Assembly (NCBI GenBank): GCA_945903655.1
Contig: CAMDOY010000067.1
Location: 1-13,426 of the forward strand
DNA: 13,426 bases
Reading direction: 5' to 3'
DNA from: Rhizobium sp. Q54
GTDB lineage: Bacteria; Pseudomonadota; Alphaproteobacteria; Rhizobiales; Beijerinckiaceae
Of this stretch, positions 1-6,265 are shown piece by piece; position 1 is the stretch's first letter, and every line of letters begins with the position of its first letter. The position numbers and the translations under genes are program-made. Under the pieces are notes generated by a model. The model saw only the letters and a list, made by a program, of their open reading frames with translations, was not told the origin of the DNA and did no database searches.

Positions 1-561
1 ACCGCCGAGCGGGTGGCGGACGCGATGCCCTTCTACCGCGACCTCATGGGCTTTGGCCTCAGCGATTACTACTACAAGCCCTTCGAGGCCTATTTCTTCC
101 ATGTGAACCCGCGTCATCATTCCTTCGCGCTGATCGAGACCGGCAAGCGCGCGATCCATCACATGATGATCGAGCATTTCAGCCTCGACGATGTGGGCCA
201 GGGGCTTGATCTGGCGCTGAAGGAAGAAGGGCGCCTCGCGGTGACGCTGGGCCGCCACTGCGGCGACTACATGACCTCCTACTACACCCACACGCCCTCG
301 GGCTTCATGACCGAGCATGGCTGGGGCGGGCAGCTCATCGACATCGACAACTGGACCCCCACCCATCGCACGGAGGGCCCGAGCCTGTGGGGCCACGAAC
401 GCTCCTGGATGACGCCCGAGGGCAAGATGGCGGCGCGCGACCTGTGCATAGCCAACGCCAGCAACGGATTGCGTCGGCCCGTGCAGGTCATGGAAGGCAA
501 CTACAACCTCATGCCCGGCGCCTGCCCGTGGTGGGACAGCGTGCCCGGCAAGCAGAGGTGA
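1..561 (+). CDS. Type I extradiol ring-cleavage dioxygenase (VOC/BphC-like), 5'-truncated by window edge
   Basis: C-terminal catalytic half (186 residues seen) of a vicinal-oxygen-chelate extradiol dioxygenase, which opens catechol-type rings next to the two hydroxyls using Fe(II) in the cytoplasm. Reading is open from base 1. By spacing against BphC (2,3-dihydroxybiphenyl 1,2-dioxygenase), visible residue His39 corresponds to H195, His54 (in IHHMMIE) to iron ligand H210, the His of LGRH to H241, the second Tyr of TSYY to Y250, and the Glu of FMTEHGWGG to iron ligand E260. The first iron-ligand His should lie about ten residues before the window. The family is usually about 290-300 residues, so roughly 110 are missing. 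The GTG at 13 is an internal codon, not a start. The gene converges on fahA across a hairpin. The substrate is unknown; catechol, biphenyl-diol or steroid-type diols are all possible. Family call firm, substrate not. Confidence 0.88.
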   Translation, partial: TAERVADAMPFYRDLMGFGLSDYYYKPFEAYFFHVNPRHHSFALIETGKRAIHHMMIEHFSLDDVGQGLDLALKEEGRLAVTLGRHCGDYMTSYYTHTPSGFMTEHGWGGQLIDIDNWTPTHRTEGPSLWGHERSWMTPEGKMAARDLCIANASNGLRRPVQVMEGNYNLMPGACPWWDSVPGKQR

Positions 562-575
562 ACTGAAATCATGAA

Positions 576-598
576 GGCCCGGCTTGATCAGCCGGGCC
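576..598. terminator. Hairpin between convergent dioxygenase and fahA genes
   Basis: A 9-bp perfect stem, GGCCCGGCT / AGCCGGGCC, with a 5-base loop TGATC lies 15 bases after the dioxygenase stop and 6 bases beyond the fahA stop. On the + strand it is followed by CTGTCTCATTTT, a weak T-run, and the - strand tail is only moderately T-rich. Position between convergent genes suggests a shared bidirectional terminator. The weak U-tract keeps confidence moderate. Confidence 0.6.
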
Positions 599-603
599 CT
601 GTC

Positions 604-1878
604 TCATTTTGGCACAGGCAGCGCGGGCAAAATAACGCCCGCCGCTTGCCCGAAGCCGACCCGGTAGCCATCCCCCTGCGCCCAGCCCCGGAAGGTCAGG
701 TGGTCGCCGTCTTCGAGGAAGCTGCGGGTCTCGCCATCGCCCAGAGCCAGAGGCGTGGTTCCGTTCCATGACAATTCCAGCAGGCTGCCGCGCTCGGCCT
801 TGTCGTCGCCGCTGATGGTGCCCGAGCCCAAGAGATCGCCCACGCGCATGGCGCAGCCGGTGGAGGCGTGGTGCATCAACTGCTGGACCGAAGACCAGTA
901 CATGTAGCGGAAATTGCTGTGACTGATGGTGACGGGCGCGCCCATGGTGGCCGTCTGCAGATCGACCTCGAGGCGCACGTCATAGTTCTGCAACCCGGTC
1001 TGGCGCAGATAGGGCAAGGGCGCGGGCTCCTGCGCGGGAGTGGCCGTGCGGAAGGGCTCCAGCGCCTCTTTCGTCACCACCCAGGGCGAGATCGTCGTGG
1101 CGAAGGCCTTGGCGAGGAAGGGGCCGAGGGGCTGATATTCCCAGGCCTGAATGTCGCGGGCGCTCCAGTCATTGAGCAGCACGAAGCCAAAGATCAGCCG
1201 CTCGGCGCTGGCCTGATCGAGCATCTCGCCCATGGCCGTATCCTCACCGATGACGAAACCCATCTCCAGCTCGAAATCGAGCTTGGCGCAGGGGCCCATG
1301 ACCGGGGGAGCGTCGCCGATCTGGAGCTGGCCTAGCGGACGGCGCACGGGCGTGCCGCTCACCACCACCGTGCTGGCGCGGCTGTTGTAACCGATGGGCA
1401 TGTGCCGCCAGTTCGGCATGAGCGCCGCATTGGCGCCGCGCAGGATCATACCCGCATTGGAGGCGTGCTGGAGCGAAGAATAGAAATCGCTGAAGGAAGA
1501 GACCGCGAAGGGCAGATGCAGGCTCGCCCGCCCCATGGGGATCAGCGCGCGGGCCCGCAGGCCAGCGTCATCCCGCAACCTCGGCGCATCGGCCTGCAAG
1601 AGGGCGCTGATGCGGGCGCGGGTCGCGGTCCAGACATCGGGACCGAGCGCCATGAAGGGGTTCAGGGCCTCGGCCTCGAAGACTCCGGCGGGCGCCTCCG
1701 GCAGCAATCCGGCCTTGGCGACTTCGGCAAGATCAAGCACGAAGTCGCCGATTGCCACGCCCACCCGCTTGCCCGCGCCATCTGTCGAAAAGACGCCATA
1801 GGGCAGGTTCTGGATGGGAAAGTCGCTGTCGGGCGCCACCTCGATGAAGGAGCGCAGCTTGGGATCGTTGGGGTTCAT
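604..1878 (-). CDS. fahA: Fumarylacetoacetase (fumarylacetoacetate hydrolase)
   Basis: Hydrolyses fumarylacetoacetate to fumarate and acetoacetate, the last step of homogentisate breakdown, in the cytoplasm. The 424-residue length matches the family. It has an N-terminal SH3-like domain (about 1-115) and a C-terminal FAH fold. Catalytic and metal residues of the mouse enzyme are present at constant offset: Asp131 (D126) and His138 (H133) in SDFYSSLQHASNAG, Glu203/Glu205 in LDFELEMG (E199/E201), and Asp237 in LNDWSARDIQ (D233). The family-typical stretches ALMPNWRHMPIGY and FATTISPWVV are also intact. The chosen start, MNPND at 1878, follows AGGAATCACGACC (SD-like AGGA). The longer open frame to 1941 would overlap hmgA and lacks support. 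It lies 17 bases downstream of the hmgA stop, so the two are co-transcribed. Function is secure. Confidence 0.95.
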   Translation of the reverse strand: MNPNDPKLRSFIEVAPDSDFPIQNLPYGVFSTDGAGKRVGVAIGDFVLDLAEVAKAGLLPEAPAGVFEAEALNPFMALGPDVWTATRARISALLQADAPRLRDDAGLRARALIPMGRASLHLPFAVSSFSDFYSSLQHASNAGMILRGANAALMPNWRHMPIGYNSRASTVVVSGTPVRRPLGQLQIGDAPPVMGPCAKLDFELEMGFVIGEDTAMGEMLDQASAERLIFGFVLLNDWSARDIQAWEYQPLGPFLAKAFATTISPWVVTKEALEPFRTATPAQEPAPLPYLRQTGLQNYDVRLEVDLQTATMGAPVTISHSNFRYMYWSSVQQLMHHASTGCAMRVGDLLGSGTISGDDKAERGSLLELSWNGTTPLALGDGETRSFLEDGDHLTFRGWAQGDGYRVGFGQAAGVILPALPVPK

Positions 1879-1895
1879 GGTCGTGATTCCTGGCC

Positions 1896-3194
1896 TCAGG
1901 GGCGGGTCGGGTCGAAATGCTTCTTCAGGCCGGTCCAGCACTGGAAGTAATCGGGCTGAAGGATGGGAGACGTCGCCGCATATTCGGTCACCCGCTGGGG
2001 AAAGCGGGACTCGAACATGAAGGCCATGGTGTTGGCGAGCTTGACCGGAACGAGCGCCACGTTGCTGGCGTGCTCGAAGGCCTCCATGTCCGGCCCATGG
2101 GGCAGCATGGAATTGTGCAGGCTCACCCCGCCCGGCTGGAAGCCATGGGGCTTGGCGTCATACTGGCCATAGAGCAGGCCCATGAACTCGGACATGATGT
2201 TCACATGGTACCACGGCGGGCGGAAGGTGTTTTCCATGGTGAGCCAGCGCTCGGGGAAAATCACCAGATCGATATTCGCCATGCCCGGCGTGTCCGAGGG
2301 CGCGGTCAGCACCGTGAAGATCGAGGGGTCCGGGTGATCGAAGTGGATCGAGCCCACCGGCGAGAACCGGCGCAGGTCATATTTATAGGGCGCGTAATTG
2401 CCATGCCACGCCACCACATCCAGCGGCGAGGCGGAGAGCTGCGTCTTCCACAGCACGCCCTGCGCGCGCAGGTAGAGGGTGGAGGGCGCCTCGCGGTCTT
2501 CGTAATGGGCCTTGGGCGTCAGGAAATCGCGGGAATTGGCGAGGCAATTCGCCCCGATCGGGCCGCGCTCGGGCAGGCGGAAGGCGCCGCCGTAGTTCTC
2601 GCAGAGATAGCCGCGCGCGGGCCCATCGACCAGCTCGACCCGCATCTTCATGCCGCGGGGGATCACCACGATCTCGCCGGGGGTAGCCTCGATCACGCCC
2701 AGCTCCGTCACGAAACGCAGGGCGCCCTGCTGCAAGGCGAAGAGCATCTCGCCGTCGGCATTGCAGAGATATTCGTCCTGCATGCTGGCGGTGATCAGAT
2801 AGATATGGGCGCCCAGCCCCGCCTGCGCGCCCGCATCCCCCGCCGTGGTCATGGTGCGGATGCCCTGCACGAGCGTCAGCGGCTCGTCGGGAATGGGGGT
2901 GGGGCTCCAGCGCAGCTGGCCCGGGGGCATTTCATATTCGGCGCAGGGCGCGGTGCGCCACAGGCCCTGCTCAGCCTTCACGAATCGCCCGCTGTGCAGC
3001 ACCGAGGGGCGGATGCGGTAGAGCCAGGAGCGCTGGTTGGAGTCGCGCGGGGCGGTGAAGGGCGAGCCGCTGATCTGCTCGGCATAGAGCCCATAGGGGC
3101 ACTTTTGCGGGGAATTGCGGCCCACCGGCAGGGCGCCGGGCAGGCTCTCGGTCTCGAAATCATTTCCGAAGCCGGACATATAGGTGAGCGTCAT
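1896..3194 (-). CDS. hmgA: Homogentisate 1,2-dioxygenase
   Basis: Opens the homogentisate ring to maleylacetoacetate with Fe(II) and O2 in tyrosine/phenylalanine catabolism. The 432-residue product is full length and begins MTLTYMSGFGNDFE, the standard N-terminus of the family, behind a strong GGATGGAGG Shine-Dalgarno. The open frame extends 17 codons further upstream, but that extension is not family-like. Iron-site residues sit at a constant -5 offset from the human enzyme: His287 (H292) in HFDHPDPSIF, His330 and Glu336 (H335, E341) in WYHVNIMSEFMG, and His366 (H371) in LPHGPD. It is the first gene of an hmgA-fahA operon. Maleylacetoacetate isomerase and HPPD are not in the window. It is transcribed divergently from the SDR gene, so it probably shares the regulatory region at 3195-3352. 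Confidence 0.96.
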   Translation of the reverse strand: MTLTYMSGFGNDFETESLPGALPVGRNSPQKCPYGLYAEQISGSPFTAPRDSNQRSWLYRIRPSVLHSGRFVKAEQGLWRTAPCAEYEMPPGQLRWSPTPIPDEPLTLVQGIRTMTTAGDAGAQAGLGAHIYLITASMQDEYLCNADGEMLFALQQGALRFVTELGVIEATPGEIVVIPRGMKMRVELVDGPARGYLCENYGGAFRLPERGPIGANCLANSRDFLTPKAHYEDREAPSTLYLRAQGVLWKTQLSASPLDVVAWHGNYAPYKYDLRRFSPVGSIHFDHPDPSIFTVLTAPSDTPGMANIDLVIFPERWLTMENTFRPPWYHVNIMSEFMGLLYGQYDAKPHGFQPGGVSLHNSMLPHGPDMEAFEHASNVALVPVKLANTMAFMFESRFPQRVTEYAATSPILQPDYFQCWTGLKKHFDPTRP

Positions 3195-3251
3195 CGGCGG
3201 CCTCCATCCCTGACCATCACGCCTGGCGAGGCGTTCCGCGCTCAATCAACA

Positions 3252-3276
3252 CGGTCTGGCGATGCTTGCAAGACCG
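3252..3276. promoter_or_regulatory. Candidate operator: inverted repeat in hmgA/SDR divergent region
   Basis: CGGTCT (3252-3257) and its exact reverse complement AGACCG (3271-3276) flank 13 bases. Allowing one mismatch, the half-sites extend to CGGTCTkGC, 8 of 9 matching. It lies about 60 bases upstream of the hmgA start and 77 upstream of the SDR start, where a dimeric regulator could control both directions. No regulator gene is in the window, and a 6-bp match in GC-rich DNA can occur by chance. Confidence 0.3.
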
Positions 3277-3302
3277 GGAGGCCATGCCCGCGCTCGGCGC
3301 GC

Positions 3303-3331
3303 TTGCCACAAGGCCCAGGCCTGACTAGACA
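3303..3331 (+). promoter_or_regulatory. Weak sigma70-like promoter candidate for the SDR operon, with a palindrome in its spacer
   Basis: TTGCCA (3303-3308) and TAGACA (3326-3331) are separated by 17 bases, 22 bases before the SDR start codon. The -10 matches consensus at only three positions. The spacer holds the inverted repeat AGGCC-CA-GGCCT (3311-3322), which would suit a repressor site. Transcription would begin almost at the Shine-Dalgarno, giving a very short leader, so this is a tentative call. Confidence 0.25.
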
Positions 3332-3352
3332 GGAAACGGAACGGGAGGAGAC

Positions 3353-4135
3353 ATGGATCTCGGGATCAAGGGCCGCACGGCCATCATCTGCGCGTCCTCG
3401 CGGGGGCTGGGCAAGGCCTGCGCAACCGCGCTCGCCCGTGAAGGCGTATCCGTGGTCATCAACGGCCTCGATGAGGCCCGCCTCATGGCCGCCGCCGAGG
3501 AGATCCGCGCCCTGACCGGCGCCGCCGTCATCCCCGTCCGCGCCGACATCAACACCGCAGAAGGCCGCGACAAGCTGGTGGCCGCCGCCCCCGTCTGCGA
3601 TATTCTGGTCAACAACAACGCAGGCCCCCCGCCCGGCAAATTCCAGGATTGGGACCATGACCAGTGGATCGCCGCGCTCGAGGCCAACATGCTCGCGCCC
3701 GTGCTGATGATCCGCGCGGTGCTGCCGGGCATGCGGGCCCGCAAGTTCGGGCGCATCGTCAACATCACCTCGGCCATGACCAAAAGCCCGAAATTCTCGG
3801 ACATGGGCCTGTCGACCTCGGCGCGGCTGGGCCTGATGGGCCTGTCGAAGTCCCTCTCCCGGGACGTGGCCGCCGATAACGTGACCATCAACAATCTGCT
3901 GCCCGAGCGAATCGACACGGACCGGCAGAAGTTCATGGCCGAGCGCATCATGCAGGCGCGCGGGATCACCTATGAGGAGGCGCGCCAATGGATCGCCGAC
4001 TCCCTGCCCGCCCGGCGCTTCGGACTTCCGGGGGAATTTGGCGACACCTGCGCCTTCCTCTGCTCCGCCCAGGCCGGATTCATGACCGGGCAAAATCTGC
4101 AACTCGACGGCGGTTCCTACGAAGGGATAGTATAG
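3353..4135 (+). CDS. SDR-fold oxidoreductase-like protein with altered catalytic Tyr/Lys
   Basis: A 260-residue Rossmann-fold protein of the short-chain dehydrogenase/reductase superfamily. The nucleotide-binding segment is TAIICASSRGLG (9-20), with Ala-Ser in place of the usual first Gly. NNNAG (87-91) and the LDGG near the C-terminus are typical. Asn112 and Ser140 (in NITS) of the catalytic set remain, but the YxxxK motif reads Ser154-T-S-A-Arg158, so both Tyr and Lys are absent. Known FabG-like SDR subgroups share this imperfect tetrad and their reactions are mostly undetermined. The start is fixed by a strong GGGAGGAG five to six bases before the ATG. It opens the + strand operon that includes the LigJ-like and aldolase genes, so a role on a ring-cleavage intermediate is inferred. 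A classical dehydrogenase activity should not be assumed. Confidence 0.85.
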   Translation: MDLGIKGRTAIICASSRGLGKACATALAREGVSVVINGLDEARLMAAAEEIRALTGAAVIPVRADINTAEGRDKLVAAAPVCDILVNNNAGPPPGKFQDWDHDQWIAALEANMLAPVLMIRAVLPGMRARKFGRIVNITSAMTKSPKFSDMGLSTSARLGLMGLSKSLSRDVAADNVTINNLLPERIDTDRQKFMAERIMQARGITYEEARQWIADSLPARRFGLPGEFGDTCAFLCSAQAGFMTGQNLQLDGGSYEGIV

Positions 4136-4204
4136 TCCCCCTGAGGGCCGCCGGGCCATTCCTACCCCTAACCCGCACAAGCGCAGACTGAAAAAGAGGC
4201 ATCC

Positions 4205-5242
4205 ATGATCATCGACATCCACGGCCACTACACCACCGAACCCGCCGCGATGCACACCTTCCGCGACAAGCAGCTCGCGGCCCTGGCGGACCCCACCCGC
4301 AAGCCCTCCACGGATCTGGGCATCTCGGACGAGCAGCTCATCGCCAGCGTGCAGAAGCAGCTCACCTTCCAGAAGAACCGCGGCAGCGACCTGACGGTCT
4401 TCTCGCCCCGCGCCTCCGGCATGGCCCATCACATTGGCTCGGAAGCCGTGTCCCAGGAATGGACGCGCATGAGCAACGACATGATCCACCGCATCTGCAA
4501 CCTGCTGCCCAACAATTTCGTGGGCGTGGGCCAGCTGCCGCAGTTCCCGGGCGTCTCGCCCAAGAACAGCGTGCATGAGCTGGAGCGCATGGTGAAGGAG
4601 CTGGGCTTCGTCGGCGTCAACCTGAACCCCGATCCCTCGGGCGGCTACTGGACCGACCAGCCCCTGACCGACCGCTTCTGGTATCCGATCTACGAGAAGA
4701 TGGTGGAGCTGGAAGTTCCCGCCATGATCCACGTCTCCTCGTCCTGCAACCCCAACTTCCACGCCACCGGCGCCCATTACATCAACGCCGACACCACCGC
4801 CTTCATGCAGCTGATCCAGGGTAATCTGTTCAAGGATTTCCCGACGCTGAAGTTCGTGATCCCCCATGGCGGCGGCGCGGTTCCCTACCATTGGGGTCGC
4901 TATCGCGGCCTGTGCCTCAACATGAAGAAGCCCCCGCTGGTCGAATATCTCATGAAGAACGTGTTCTTCGACACCTGCGTCTATCACCTGCCGGGCATCG
5001 AGCTGCTGACCCGCGTGATCCCCGTCGACAACATCCTCTTCGCCTCGGAGATGGTGGGCGCGGTGCAGGGCATCGACCCCGAGACCGGCAACGACTTCGA
5101 CGACACCAAGCGCTACCTCGATCAGGTCTCCACGCTGAGCGAGGAAGCCCGCTACAAGATCTTCGAGGGCAACGCCCGCCGCGTCTATCCGCTGCTCGAC
5201 AAGCTGCTGACCCAGCGCGGCCACCTGCCCAAGACCTTCTGA
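4205..5242 (+). CDS. ligJ: Amidohydrolase-superfamily 4-oxalomesaconate hydratase (LigJ-like)
   Basis: A 345-residue zinc protein resembling LigJ, which hydrates 4-oxalomesaconate to 4-carboxy-4-hydroxy-2-oxoadipate in protocatechuate/gallate 4,5-cleavage. The N-terminal HxH metal motif is His6/His8 in MIIDIHGHYT. His176 in AMIHVSSSCNP and Glu282 in FASEMVGAV match the LigJ zinc ligands (H178, E284) at a constant offset, and His221 in IPHGGGAVPYHWGR is the conserved active-site His. The LTDRFWYPIYEKMVEL and ADTTAFMQLIQGNLF segments are also LigJ-like. The gene starts after an AAGAGG site, 69 bases downstream of the SDR gene, and is followed by a hairpin and an aldolase gene that would fit the next step. 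The related amidohydrolase decarboxylases (LigW, gamma-resorcylate or 3,6-dihydroxypicolinate type) are the main alternatives. The LigJ match looks closer, but the real substrate may be a relative of oxalomesaconate. Confidence 0.85.
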   Translation: MIIDIHGHYTTEPAAMHTFRDKQLAALADPTRKPSTDLGISDEQLIASVQKQLTFQKNRGSDLTVFSPRASGMAHHIGSEAVSQEWTRMSNDMIHRICNLLPNNFVGVGQLPQFPGVSPKNSVHELERMVKELGFVGVNLNPDPSGGYWTDQPLTDRFWYPIYEKMVELEVPAMIHVSSSCNPNFHATGAHYINADTTAFMQLIQGNLFKDFPTLKFVIPHGGGAVPYHWGRYRGLCLNMKKPPLVEYLMKNVFFDTCVYHLPGIELLTRVIPVDNILFASEMVGAVQGIDPETGNDFDDTKRYLDQVSTLSEEARYKIFEGNARRVYPLLDKLLTQRGHLPKTF

Positions 5243-5256
5243 GGTCCCTTTCCACG

Positions 5257-5285
5257 CCGCGCGCTCCCAAAGGGCGCGCGGTTTT
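5257..5285 (+). terminator. Strong hairpin plus T-run inside the catabolic operon
   Basis: CCGCGCGC (5257-5264) pairs perfectly with GCGCGCGG (5274-5281), with loop TCCCAAAGG, then TTTT and after CAC a second T-run of five. It lies 14 bases after the LigJ-like stop and 20 bases before the next start codon, so it may terminate or attenuate transcription between the first two and last three genes. Confidence 0.7.
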
Positions 5286-5305
5286 CACTTTTTCTGGGAG
5301 GTTCC

Positions 5306-6163
5306 ATGTCTCTTCCGCGCCTTAACGGCATGATCCGCGCGCTCGAAGCCGGCCAGCACTGTTTCTCGCTTTTCGCCCCCTGCGAGCCCACGGTGGCCGT
5401 CGAGCTTCAGCAATCGAAATATGATGGCGTCGTCTTCGAAGGCGAGCACAATGGCTGGGACATCCGCGCCCTGCGCGACAGCCTGCAATATCTGCTCAAT
5501 CGCGGGCAGATCCTGAAGAACGGCTCGCCCGCCCCCTCCGTGACGCCCATGGCGCGCATCCCCGCCAATGGCGTGGAGATGAACCAGTTCCTCGCCAAGC
5601 AGGCGCTGGATCTGGGCTGCTACGGCATCATGTGGCCCCATATCTCCACGGTGGAGGAGGCCTATAACGCGGTCGCCGCCTGCCGCTACGCCCGCCTCAA
5701 GGACAAGCCCCTCTACGAGCCCCAGGGCATCCGTGGCGATGGCCCCATGCAGGCCACCCGCTACTGGGGGATCAGCCAGCAGGAATATTATGATCGCGCC
5801 GATGTGTGGCCGCTGGCCCCCCATGGCGAGATCCTCGTCGTCATCCAGATCGAGGATACGATGGGCATCAAGAACCTGCGGGACATGCTGAAGAACGTGC
5901 CCGGCATCGGCGCGGTGGTCATCGGCGAGGGCGATCTGTCCCAGGAGCTGGGCTATCCCCGCCAGGTGGAACATCCCGCCGTGCTTGAGGCCATGGCCGA
6001 GATCGTCGCCATCTGCAAGGAATGCAACGTGGTCGTGGGTCATCCCCATGTGGAGATCTCCAACGGCCAGCGCATCGTGGACGAGGGCTATCGCTTCCTC
6101 ATGTGCTCGGCGCCGCGCAGCTTCAACACGCTGGAAAAGTCGCGCACCCTCGTGGGTCGCTGA
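5306..6163 (+). CDS. HpcH/HpaI-family class II pyruvate aldolase
   Basis: A 285-residue TIM-barrel protein of the HpcH/HpaI aldolase/citrate lyase family, whose members cleave 4-hydroxy-2-oxo acids to pyruvate and an aldehyde or oxo acid using a divalent metal. Residues matching the HpaI active site are His48 in FEGEHNG (general base, HpaI H45), Arg84 in ARIPAN (R70), and metal ligands Glu183 in IQIEDTMG (E149) and Asp210 in IGEGDLS (D175). It is about 25 residues longer than HpaI, with extra sequence around 130-170 after the RY that normally leads into GIRG. A GGGAGG site precedes the ATG. Its place directly after the LigJ-like gene suggests it cleaves carboxy-hydroxy-oxoadipate or a relative, the job LigK (an unrelated RraA-like protein) does elsewhere. 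That role is inference; the family assignment is firm. Confidence 0.87.
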   Translation: MSLPRLNGMIRALEAGQHCFSLFAPCEPTVAVELQQSKYDGVVFEGEHNGWDIRALRDSLQYLLNRGQILKNGSPAPSVTPMARIPANGVEMNQFLAKQALDLGCYGIMWPHISTVEEAYNAVAACRYARLKDKPLYEPQGIRGDGPMQATRYWGISQQEYYDRADVWPLAPHGEILVVIQIEDTMGIKNLRDMLKNVPGIGAVVIGEGDLSQELGYPRQVEHPAVLEAMAEIVAICKECNVVVGHPHVEISNGQRIVDEGYRFLMCSAPRSFNTLEKSRTLVGR

Positions 6164-6175
6164 TTTCAAACACCC

Positions 6176-6249
6176 GGGGGCGGCCTGCGCCGTCCCCACC
6201 CCACCCCTGAGACCGGCTCGCGCGGAACTGGCGACCGCCTCCGCGAGCC
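6176..6249 (+). other. Two hairpins in the 102-base gap before the Pht5-like gene
   Basis: Stem one is GGGGGCGGC (6176-6184) with GCCGTCCCC (6189-6197), nine pairs including one G-T and a CTGC loop. Stem two is GGCTCGCG (6215-6222) with CGCGAGCC (6242-6249), eight perfect pairs around 19 bases. Neither has a T-run, so these are not classic terminators. RNA stabilisation or translational control is possible. GC-rich DNA forms such stems readily. Confidence 0.3.
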
Positions 6250-6265
6250 CTGCGGAGCAGCCCCC

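Noticed and set aside
1917..3515. A 532-codon open frame on the + strand opposite hmgA
   Set aside because: Antisense to a certain gene and runs into the start of the SDR gene in a different frame.
3242..5224. A 660-codon open frame on the - strand opposite the SDR-like and LigJ-like genes
   Set aside because: High-GC antisense shadow: composition rich in His, Gly, Asp, Arg and Val with no family motifs, while the + strand genes carry complete catalytic motifs and ribosome sites.
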